Assembly (NCBI RefSeq): GCF_014490785.1
Contig: NZ_CP051488.1
Span: 1,736,001-1,800,000, forward strand
From: Kosakonia sp. SMBL-WEM22
Lineage (GTDB): Bacteria > Pseudomonadota > Gammaproteobacteria > Enterobacterales > Enterobacteriaceae
DNA length: 64,000 bases
Direction of reading: 5' to 3'
Position 1 is the stretch's first letter. Each line of letters starts with the position of its first letter. Positions 33,779 to 41,388 of the stretch are shown here, piece after piece. Both the position numbers and the translations under genes were made by a program. The notes under the pieces were generated by a model. That model saw only the letters and a program-made list of their open reading frames with translations, did no database searches and had not been told where the DNA came from.

Positions 33779-34015
33779 ATGCCGGTCAGATAAGCGCGTG
33801 GGAATGGCAGGGTAAAATTGTCACTTCATTAACATAAGTCTCCTCCATGGCGACGCATTAAAACCTTGCCACAAAGCGAATCTGCAGAGCGAACTATGGC
33901 ATAAAGTGCAAATCTTCTTACGCTAATCTATTGATATTAATAAAAATATTGCCGTGGAGGAGATTTTTTTGTAGGGTGACTTTCTGCGCAATAGCGCTGA
34001 GAGGGGGTTATTGCC
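33779..34015. other. clpA-infA interval without the expected tRNA
   Basis: In E. coli the serW tRNA-Ser(GGA) gene lies between clpA and infA. I looked for its acceptor/anticodon text here on both strands and did not find it. What is seen is a short REP-like remnant (GCCGGTCAGATAAGCGCG, 33781 onward) and an AT-rich stretch (about 33930-33950, TTGATATTAATAAAAATATTG) that could be a promoter for the small gene downstream. Confidence 0.55.
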
Positions 34016-34060
34016 ATGAAAAGGATGCAGCAATTAATTTATAAGGAGGAGATACGATGA
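34016..34060 (+). CDS. Possible 14-residue leader ORF coupled to the small secreted peptide
   Basis: ATG at 34016, preceded by GAGGGGG at the right distance, opens a 14-codon frame (MKRMQQLIYKEEIR) whose TGA overlaps the next gene's start as ATGA (34057-34060). Coupled translation would be natural, but the region also simply contains the AAGGAGGAG ribosome site of the next gene, so chance is possible. Confidence 0.3.
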   Translation: MKRMQQLIYKEEIR

Positions 34061-34242
34061 GGCATATCTTTACACCCATTCTACTAAGTTTGTTATTACT
34101 TGCTCCGCTTGCAGGAAAAGCGGGCATTTGCAATGAGAGCAACAAGTGGTGGCCCATTTGCCGCGATCCGGCATCAGGCCCCGATATCGGCACAGCAGAG
34201 TGGATCGCCTGCCGCGAGCGGGGCGGCTGCCAATATAACTGA
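34057..34242 (+). CDS. Small Cys-rich secreted peptide, unknown
   Basis: 61-residue product with a clear Sec signal peptide (MRHIFTPILLSLLLLAPLAGKA) and a mature part of about 39 residues with four Cys (25, 35, 52, 58), four Trp/Tyr and the pattern NKWWPICRDP...AEWIACRERGGC. Two disulfides are plausible. There is no lipobox. A near-perfect ribosome site (AAGGAGGAG, 34045-34053) and a downstream terminator support expression. It lies where E. coli has serW. I do not recognise a family; candidates are a periplasmic structural peptide, inhibitor or secreted factor, none supported directly. Confidence 0.6.
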   Translation: MRHIFTPILLSLLLLAPLAGKAGICNESNKWWPICRDPASGPDIGTAEWIACRERGGCQYN

Positions 34243-34285
34243 TAGCTGAAGCGGGTTTTTGGTCGTGACCAAAAGCAGAAACAGA

Positions 34286-34309
34286 AAAGGCCGGGATTAC
34301 CCGGCCTTT
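34286..34309. terminator. Bidirectional terminator between the small peptide gene and infA
   Basis: A perfect 10-bp stem AAAGGCCGGG / CCCGGCCTTT with loop ATTA, 44 bases after the peptide gene stop and 34 bases after the infA stop on the other strand. Confidence 0.85.
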
Positions 34310-34342
34310 CAATTAGGTGCGCAGTTGCGCTAGCGAAAGATC

Positions 34343-34564
<222 letters not shown>

Positions 34565-34850
34565 ATCCTCGGGGGTATCACTACCATAATTTTTTGAATC
34601 GGCAAGATAATGCCGAAGTTCGTGTGTTAAGTAAAGATTTGTGCTGATAAAACGCAGCAAAACAGCTTTTGCCGATTCCCCGCATGCCGCAGCCAGAGCG
34701 CCAGTAAAGCGCAACCGTAAAGGGGAGCGGTAGAAGTAAACGAAGGGCATCCCTGATACGAACGACTCCCGGATGGGGCGGGGCAACAGGCAAAAGCTGC
34801 TACGAGCGACCATTATAACACTCTGAATACAAATGTGCCGAAAACATTCT

Positions 34851-35552
34851 TCAACGAGCCGGAAAGAGCCGCCGGGGCACCCAAAAGTGCGAAGGCAGCG
34901 GCGCTTTACGCAGCATCTCGAGATGTTGCAGATAGTCGCGACGGGGGATTTCCACTGCGCCAAGGGAAGCGGTGTGGCTATTAAGCACCTGGCAGTCGAT
35001 CAATTTACCGCCAAGCCTCGCAAACTCTTCGCTAAAGACCAGCAGGGCAGTTTTCGAGGCATTCACGCATCGGCTGAACATCGACTCACCGCAGAAAAGC
35101 GAGCCCTGCGCGACACCATACATCCCACCTACTAGCGCATCTCCTTCCCACACTTCAATCGAGTGCGCATGACCCAGTTCATGCAGACGATGGTAGGCCA
35201 TAACGATATCGGGCGTAATCCAGGTGCCTTCGTCGCGATCCTCCGAACAGCCGTCAATCACCTGGCCGAATGCATGGTTCAGCGTCACGCGATAGGGGGA
35301 AGTTTTATGAAAGCGCTTCATGCTGCGGCTAACGTGAAAGTTCTCCGGCCACAATACCGCGCGCGGATCGGGTGACCACCAGAGAATAGGATCGCCCGGT
35401 GAAAACCACGGGAAAATCCCGCGCTGATAGGCCATCAGCAAGCGCGCCGGGCTTAGGTCGCCACCGAGCGCCAGCAGGCCGTTGGGTTCGCGCAGCGCCG
35501 CTTCCGGCGAAGGAAAAGCAATAGAGTGACGAGAAAGCTGAACCAGGCGCAT
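34851..35552 (-). CDS. aat: Leucyl/phenylalanyl-tRNA-protein transferase Aat
   Basis: Transfers Leu or Phe from aminoacyl-tRNA to proteins with N-terminal Lys or Arg, creating ClpS/ClpAP degrons, 233 residues (E. coli 234). The start at 35552 (MRLVQLSRHSIAFPSP) fits the family; the GTG/ATG-rich upstream extension to 35570 does not. Conserved blocks: GLLALGGDLSPARLL, QRGIFPWFSPGDPILWWSPDPRAVL, ELGHAHSIEVW, GGMYGVAQGSLFCGESMFS, FIDCQ-like LIDCQVLNSHTASLGA and the EIPRRDYL end. Confidence 0.96.
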   Translation of the reverse strand: MRLVQLSRHSIAFPSPEAALREPNGLLALGGDLSPARLLMAYQRGIFPWFSPGDPILWWSPDPRAVLWPENFHVSRSMKRFHKTSPYRVTLNHAFGQVIDGCSEDRDEGTWITPDIVMAYHRLHELGHAHSIEVWEGDALVGGMYGVAQGSLFCGESMFSRCVNASKTALLVFSEEFARLGGKLIDCQVLNSHTASLGAVEIPRRDYLQHLEMLRKAPLPSHFWVPRRLFPAR

Positions 35553-35654
35553 GACCGCAACGCTCCACAATGCGACAAGTGACTTCTGTTAATATCGTCA
35601 TTTTTCGCCCTCGCTTCAGTGTCGGAAATGCGAGAGCGAAAATGAGTCGAACCG

Positions 35655-37376
35655 CTACAGACGCTGCTTAAACTGGTAGTACCGCCCCTGTTTCGCCATT
35701 AACGCTGCGTGATTACCTTGCTCAATTATTTGCGCGTTGTCCATTACAATTATCCGATCGTAATTTACCAGCCCGCGCAGACGATGCGTGACCATTAGCA
35801 GGGTTTTACCTTTCATCGCTTCATTAATAAGATCAAGGATTTGATTCTCCGTCGAGGCGTCGAGCCCTTCGGTTGGCTCATCCAGCAACACCAGTGGAGC
35901 ATCATGCAACAGTGCGCGGGCAATCGCCAGGCGACGCAGTTCACCGCCGGAGAGCTGACGCCCACCTTCACCGAGCCAGGCGTTAAGGCCATTCTCATCC
36001 AGCAGCTTCTCCAGCCCCACGCGTTGAAGCGTCGCGCTCAGCAACTCATCGCTTGCCTGTGGTGAGGCCAGCAGTAAGTTATCGCGCAGCGTAGCGCTGA
36101 AGAGATGGACGCGCTGCGGCACCATGGTGATGAGAGCGCGCAGATCGGCCTCGGCATACGAGCGTAATGGACGATCCTGTAAATGAATCTCGCCCTGCTG
36201 CGGGTCCCATGCTCGCGTAAGCAGTTGCAAAAACGTCGATTTACCACAGCCTGTGCGGCCTAAAATGGCGACATGTTCGCCTGCAGCAATTGACACGCTG
36301 AGATTATCCAGCGCCCGCTGCGGTTGTCCCGGATAGCTAAATGAGACGTCGGCAAGCGCCACGCTAACCTGCTGCGGCACGGTTGTGCGCGTTGCCGGAA
36401 AAGTCACTTCCGGCTGACAATCGGTAAGCTGCGTCACCCGCTTAGCAGAGGCGATAACTTGCCCAAGATGCTGGAACGCGCCGGTCACCGGAGCGAGCGC
36501 TTCGAATGCCGCCAGCGCACAGAAGACAAAGAGAGCGATCAGCGCGCCGGGCTCGGTATTACCGCCGACATCACCGGAGGCGAACCACAGCATGACAACT
36601 ACCGCTGCGCCGCTGATTGTCAGCATCAGCGCCTGCGACACTGCGCTCAAATCAGACTGGCGACGCTGCGCCTCGTGCCAGTTTAATTCGGTATTTTCCA
36701 GCTGCTCGCGGTAACGCTGGCTGGCACCAAAAATGGTGAGCTCTGCCTGCCCCTGTAACCAGCTGGTCAATTGCTGGCGATACAGCCCGCGCAGCGCGGT
36801 AAGATTTTCACCCGTCGCTTTGCCGGCGCGATAGAAGAGGGGCGGCAGAATAAGCAGCGTTGCCAGCATAATGCCGCTCAACGTCAACGCCAGCGAAAGA
36901 TCAAGGACGCTCAGGCCGACCAGCACCACAATAATCACCACCAGCGCGCCCACCAGCGGCGAAATGACGCGCAGATAGAGGTGATCAAGCGTATCGACAT
37001 CGGCAACCACGCGGTTTAGCACATCACCCTGACGAAAACGCGCCAGTCCGGCGGGGGAAAGGGGTAGCAGCTTGCTGAAGGTAGTGACGCGCAGATGTTC
37101 CAGCACGCGGAAGGTGGCATCATGGCTGACCAGCCGCTCGAAATAGCGCCCGGCGGTACGGGTGATCGCCGCCCCGCGCACACCGGCGGCGGGCAGCATA
37201 TAGTTAAAACTGTACAGCCCGGCAACGCCAACTACTGCTGATGCCGAGAGGAACCAGCCGGAAAGCGTTAACAGCCCAATACTCGCCAGCAACGTAACGA
37301 CCGCCAGCACCACGCCCAGCGTCAGCATCCATTTATGGCGTTTATATAATGCGAGATAAGGCAGCAAGGCGCGCAT
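35655..37376 (-). CDS. cydC: Glutathione/L-cysteine ABC exporter subunit CydC
   Basis: Half of the CydDC heterodimeric ABC exporter that sends reductant (glutathione, cysteine) and probably heme to the periplasm and is needed for cytochrome bd assembly, 573 residues as in E. coli. An N-terminal six-segment membrane domain precedes the nucleotide-binding domain with Walker A GRTGCGKST, signature LSGGELRRL and Walker B LVLLDEPTEGLD. Its start directly abuts the cydD stop (37376/37377), so the two are translated together. Confidence 0.97.
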   Translation of the reverse strand: MRALLPYLALYKRHKWMLTLGVVLAVVTLLASIGLLTLSGWFLSASAVVGVAGLYSFNYMLPAAGVRGAAITRTAGRYFERLVSHDATFRVLEHLRVTTFSKLLPLSPAGLARFRQGDVLNRVVADVDTLDHLYLRVISPLVGALVVIIVVLVGLSVLDLSLALTLSGIMLATLLILPPLFYRAGKATGENLTALRGLYRQQLTSWLQGQAELTIFGASQRYREQLENTELNWHEAQRRQSDLSAVSQALMLTISGAAVVVMLWFASGDVGGNTEPGALIALFVFCALAAFEALAPVTGAFQHLGQVIASAKRVTQLTDCQPEVTFPATRTTVPQQVSVALADVSFSYPGQPQRALDNLSVSIAAGEHVAILGRTGCGKSTFLQLLTRAWDPQQGEIHLQDRPLRSYAEADLRALITMVPQRVHLFSATLRDNLLLASPQASDELLSATLQRVGLEKLLDENGLNAWLGEGGRQLSGGELRRLAIARALLHDAPLVLLDEPTEGLDASTENQILDLINEAMKGKTLLMVTHRLRGLVNYDRIIVMDNAQIIEQGNHAALMAKQGRYYQFKQRL

Positions 37377-39143
37377 TTAAATCTCCTCCTGACGGTGTGC
37401 CAGCAGCGCGGCAAACACGCCTCCGGCGGCAGCAAGCTCGCCATAGCTGCCCTGTTCAACAATACGCCCCTCCTGCATCACCCAAACGGCGTCCCACTCG
37501 GCGAGGTTTTCCAGCTGGTGGGTCACCATCAGTGTCGTCTGCTGATGGGAAGCGGCGGTTAACGCCTGCATCACGCGCTGCTCGCTTTGAGCATCAAGGC
37601 TGGCAGAGGGTTCATCCAACAGCAATAGCTGACATGAGGAGAGCATGGCGCGGGCGACGGCAACACGCTGCGCCTGGCCGACGGAGAGCCGGACCGCCTG
37701 ATCGCCAGGCTGCGTCTCCAGCCCTTCCGGTAACAGCGGCAGAAACTCGCTCACCCAGGCCTTGTCCAGCGCGGCCTGTAGTGCCGCTTCGCTGGCATCC
37801 GGGCATGATAACAGTACATTCTCGCGCAGGGTGGCTGCGGGCAGCTGTGGGTTTTGACCGACCCAGCTTATCGCGTTGCGCCAACTATCAGGATCGAGGG
37901 CGCTCAATTCAACGCCGTTAACACGCAGCGAGCCTTCATAAGGCAGAAATCCTGACAGCGCGTTAATCAGCGAGCTTTTCCCCGATCCGCTGCGCCCGAC
38001 CACCACTACCCGCTCTTTGGAAGAGAGGGTAAAGGTGAGTGGCCCGGCCAGCACTACGCCTTCTGGCGATTTAACGATCAGATCCTCTGCCGTCAGGGTG
38101 ACAGGTTCACCCGCGTTGAGCGTGATATCGCCGCGTTGCGGATGGGCGAGGGGCGCTTCCATAAAGGTTTTCAGACTATCCGCTGCGCCTACTGCCTGCG
38201 CTTTCGCGTGGTAAAAGGTGCCGAGATCGCGCAGCGGCTGGAAAAACTCCGGTGCCAGCACCAGCGCCAGGAAGCCGGCAAACAGCGTGACGCCAGTGCC
38301 GTAATGACCGAAATTGAGTTCGCCCAGATAGGAGAAGCCAAAGTAAACGGCGACCAGCGCAATGGAGAGAGAGGCGAAAAACTCAAGTACGCCGGAAGAG
38401 AGAAACGCCAGGCGCAGCACTTCCATCGTGCGGCTACGAAAATCCTGCGACGCGCGGCGGATGCTTTCCGTTTCCGCTTCGCCACGGCCAAAAATGCGCA
38501 GCGTCTCCATGCCGCGCAAGCGATCAAGGAAGTGGCCGCTCAGGCGCGCCAGCGCTTTAAAGTTGCGGCGGTTGGCATCGGCTGCGCCCATACCGACCAT
38601 CGCCATAAACAGCGGGATCAGCGGTGCGGTGCCCAGCAGGATCAGCGCCGCAGCCCAGTTAATCGGCAAAAGGGTGATAACAATCAACAGCGGTACGCTC
38701 GCTGCCAGCGCCATTTGCGGCAGATAGCGGGCGTAAAAGTCATGCATATCATCGATTTGCTCAAGGATAAGCGTCGCCCAACTGCCGGCGGGTTTCCCCT
38801 GTATCCACGCCGGTCCGGCCTGCTGTAGGCGGTCCAGCACCAAACGGCGTATTACGAAGCGGATCTGCACGCCGGCATGAAATCCTACCCGCTCGCGCAG
38901 CCAGACTACCCAACTGCGCAGAATAAAGACCAGCACCAGCAGCGCGAAGGGCAGCAGCATTGCCTCGCGAGGAATGTGCTCGATAATCATATGGTTGAGA
39001 ATGCTGGCGAGTAGCCACGCTTGCGCGACGATCAGGACGCCGCTGACTACGCCAAGCAGGCGGGAGAGCGTCAACCAACGACGGGAGATAATGCTTTGCT
39101 GTTTTAACCAGCGAGTGAGTTCTTGCTGACGGGTTTTATTCAT
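37377..39143 (-). CDS. cydD: Glutathione/L-cysteine ABC exporter subunit CydD
   Basis: Partner of CydC, 588 residues as in E. coli. I chose the ATG at 39143 (MNKTRQQELTRWLKQQ) by family length; the frame is open upstream to 39203. A six-segment membrane domain is followed by Walker A GRSGSGKSS, signature LSVGQAQRV and Walker B LLLDEPSASLD. It is downstream of trxB in the same direction but separated by a terminator-like hairpin. Confidence 0.97.
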   Translation of the reverse strand: MNKTRQQELTRWLKQQSIISRRWLTLSRLLGVVSGVLIVAQAWLLASILNHMIIEHIPREAMLLPFALLVLVFILRSWVVWLRERVGFHAGVQIRFVIRRLVLDRLQQAGPAWIQGKPAGSWATLILEQIDDMHDFYARYLPQMALAASVPLLIVITLLPINWAAALILLGTAPLIPLFMAMVGMGAADANRRNFKALARLSGHFLDRLRGMETLRIFGRGEAETESIRRASQDFRSRTMEVLRLAFLSSGVLEFFASLSIALVAVYFGFSYLGELNFGHYGTGVTLFAGFLALVLAPEFFQPLRDLGTFYHAKAQAVGAADSLKTFMEAPLAHPQRGDITLNAGEPVTLTAEDLIVKSPEGVVLAGPLTFTLSSKERVVVVGRSGSGKSSLINALSGFLPYEGSLRVNGVELSALDPDSWRNAISWVGQNPQLPAATLRENVLLSCPDASEAALQAALDKAWVSEFLPLLPEGLETQPGDQAVRLSVGQAQRVAVARAMLSSCQLLLLDEPSASLDAQSEQRVMQALTAASHQQTTLMVTHQLENLAEWDAVWVMQEGRIVEQGSYGELAAAGGVFAALLAHRQEEI

Positions 39144-39203
39144 TGCGCGCTTTGCAGGTGAAGTTATCGGATTTTTAGCCTGCGCAATGTTACAACGGTG
39201 CAA

Positions 39204-39233
39204 AAATAAAGGCGACTTAATGTCGCCTTATTT
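39204..39233 (-). terminator. Terminator of trxB
   Basis: GGCGAC / GTCGCC core (39211-39216 and 39222-39227) extended by A:T pairs and, on the minus strand, followed by TTTATTTTT. It lies 25 bases after the trxB stop and 61 bases before the cydD start. Confidence 0.8.
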
Positions 39234-39257
39234 ACCTTTGTTACTGACTTGTAAAGA

Positions 39258-40223
39258 TTATTTCAGATCCGCCAGCCCATCGAGATAGCGTTCAGCATCC
39301 AGTGCAGCCATACAGCCGGTGCCTGCGGAGGTGATCGCCTGACGATAGATGTGATCCATCACGTCGCCCGCGGCAAACACGCCGGGAACGCTGGTTTGCG
39401 TCGCGTTACCATGAATACCGGACTGCACTTTGATGTAGCCATTTTCCAGCTCAAGCTGACCATCAAAGATCGCGGTGTTCGGGCTGTGGCCGATGGCGAC
39501 AAACAGACCGGCAACCTCCAGCGACTCGACATTATCTGCGTTTTGCGTATCGCGCAGGCGCAGACCGCTGACGCCCATCTGATCGCCTGTCACTTCTTCC
39601 AGCGTACGGTGCGTATGCAGCACGATATTGCCGCTCTCCACTTTATCCATCAGGCGCTTAATCAGGATTTTCTCCGCGCGGAAAGTATCGCGGCGATGGA
39701 TCAGGTGCACTTCAGAGGCGATATTCGCCAGATAGAGCGCCTCTTCAACTGCGGTGTTGCCGCCACCGATGACCGCGACCTTCTGGTTGCGGTAGAAGAA
39801 ACCGTCGCAGGTGGCGCAGGCGGAAACACCGCGCCCTTTATAGGCCTCTTCAGAGGCGAGGCCTAAATAGCGCGCGGAGGCACCGGTGGCGATAATCAGT
39901 GCGTCGCAGGTGTACTCGGCGCTATCGCCAATCAGGCGGAAAGGACGATTCTGTAAATCGACGCTGTTGATATGGTCAAAAATGATTTCAGTATCAAATT
40001 TGGTCGCATGTTCATGCATGCGCTCCATCAGACCCGGGCCGGTCAGATCGTGCGGGTCGCCCGGCCAGTTTTCCACTTCAGTGGTGGTGGTGAGCTGACC
40101 GCCTTTTTCCATACCGGTGATCAGCACCGGCTGCAGGTTTGCACGCGCAGCATAGACCGCTGCGGTATAACCGGCAGGGCCTGAACCAAGGATAAGCAGC
40201 TTACTGTGTTTGGCCGTCCCCAT
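39258..40223 (-). CDS. trxB: Thioredoxin reductase TrxB
   Basis: NADPH-dependent FAD enzyme that reduces thioredoxin, 321 residues as in E. coli. N-terminal FAD motif GSGPAGYTAA (residues 13-22), redox-active CATC (Cys136, Cys139) and the NADPH motif GGGNTAVEEALYL are visible, with the second FAD block GVFAAGDVMD near the C-terminus. Divergent from lrp. Confidence 0.98.
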   Translation of the reverse strand: MGTAKHSKLLILGSGPAGYTAAVYAARANLQPVLITGMEKGGQLTTTTEVENWPGDPHDLTGPGLMERMHEHATKFDTEIIFDHINSVDLQNRPFRLIGDSAEYTCDALIIATGASARYLGLASEEAYKGRGVSACATCDGFFYRNQKVAVIGGGNTAVEEALYLANIASEVHLIHRRDTFRAEKILIKRLMDKVESGNIVLHTHRTLEEVTGDQMGVSGLRLRDTQNADNVESLEVAGLFVAIGHSPNTAIFDGQLELENGYIKVQSGIHGNATQTSVPGVFAAGDVMDHIYRQAITSAGTGCMAALDAERYLDGLADLK

Positions 40224-40773
40224 GAGATCCTCATTATTGTTTGGCAGACATTGCGCTGGATTGTAGGGAATTTGCGGGCGTAAAAAAAGGGCGTAGCGAT
40301 TTTGTTAACGATGTGTGTGATAGAAAAGACCGATGGCGGAGCAATGATTTATGCCAAAAACATAACAACTTCTACTGAGAAAAAGGCAGTTATAAGATGA
40401 ATAAATGAGGATAAGGAATCGACCTTGATGAATATCTGGCATGTTGTACTAAAAAAAGATGTTTTGCTTTGACAATCCCCTGCGCTTTTGCGAAAACATC
40501 AAAGGAAGAAAAAAAGCAGTATTTCGCGCGTAACGCACGTTTACGCATGTAAATGCCATTTTACCGGGCTAGCGAAATCTACGCATGGCGTGGACAGACG
40601 CCATCCGTGATATCGATAGCTGCCGCAAGCACCGGTCTTCTCAACACAGCCCCTGGGATTATGCAACGGTCAGTTCGCTGGCGCGCGGCACAATACGATG
40701 GGCAAAGATCCTGAACAGTGAAGTGCACAGGGTCAAGACAGGAGTAGGGAAGGAATACAGAGAGACAATAATA
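40224..40773. other. trxB-lrp intergenic region, long lrp leader
   Basis: 550 bases with no gene I can support. The left half (40260-40560) is AT-rich with A-tracts (GTAAAAAAAGG, ACTAAAAAAAG, GAAGAAAAAAAG), as expected for the Lrp- and H-NS-affected lrp promoter of E. coli, which has an untranslated leader of more than 250 bases. The lrp frame stays open upstream to 40585, but that extension lacks family likeness. Confidence 0.6.
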
Positions 40774-41268
40774 ATGGTAGATAGCAAGAAGCGCCCTGGC
40801 AAAGATCTCGACCGCATTGACCGCAATATTTTAAATGAGCTGCAAAAAGATGGGCGTATTTCCAACGTCGAGCTTTCTAAACGAGTAGGACTTTCTCCAA
40901 CGCCATGCCTTGAGCGCGTGCGCAGGCTGGAGAGACAAGGGTTTATTCAGGGCTATACGGCGCTGCTTAACCCGCATTATCTGGATGCATCACTGCTGGT
41001 CTTCGTTGAGATTACTCTGAATCGTGGCGCGCCGGATGTATTTGAACAATTCAACGCTGCAGTGCAAAAACTTGAAGAAATTCAGGAGTGTCATCTGGTT
41101 TCAGGTGATTTTGACTACTTGTTGAAAACGCGCGTACCGGATATGTCGGCCTACCGCAAACTGCTGGGCGAAACGCTGTTGCGCCTGCCAGGCGTAAACG
41201 ACACCCGCACCTACGTGGTGATGGAAGAGGTCAAGCAGAGTAATCGTCTGGTTATTAAGACGCGCTAA
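40774..41268 (+). CDS. lrp: Leucine-responsive regulatory protein Lrp
   Basis: Global feast/famine regulator, 164 residues as in E. coli and apparently identical over most of its length. N-terminal winged helix-turn-helix (NILNELQKDGRISNVELSKRVGLSPTPCLERVRRL, residues about 18-52 in total) and C-terminal RAM effector domain (LVSGDFDYLLKTRV). The start at 40774 is the family start. It autoregulates in E. coli through the long upstream region. Confidence 0.98.
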   Translation: MVDSKKRPGKDLDRIDRNILNELQKDGRISNVELSKRVGLSPTPCLERVRRLERQGFIQGYTALLNPHYLDASLLVFVEITLNRGAPDVFEQFNAAVQKLEEIQECHLVSGDFDYLLKTRVPDMSAYRKLLGETLLRLPGVNDTRTYVVMEEVKQSNRLVIKTR

Positions 41269-41324
41269 TACGGAACAGGTGCACAATCGCTCTTTTTTGA
41301 TTACACTCCTGTTAATCCATACAG

Positions 41325-41354
41325 CAACAGTGCCGGGGAGACCCGGCGCTGTTG
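41325..41354 (+). terminator. Strong hairpin after lrp
   Basis: A 13-bp stem (CAACAGTGCCGGG pairing with CCCGGCGCTGTTG, one G:T pair) and a GAGA loop, followed by TCCGTTTTAG. It is 56 bases after the lrp stop and 34 bases before the ftsK start. The T-tract is imperfect, so partial read-through into ftsK is possible. Confidence 0.75.
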
Positions 41355-41388
41355 TCCGTTTTAGCATCAAGGACCTGGAGAGCCTGTC

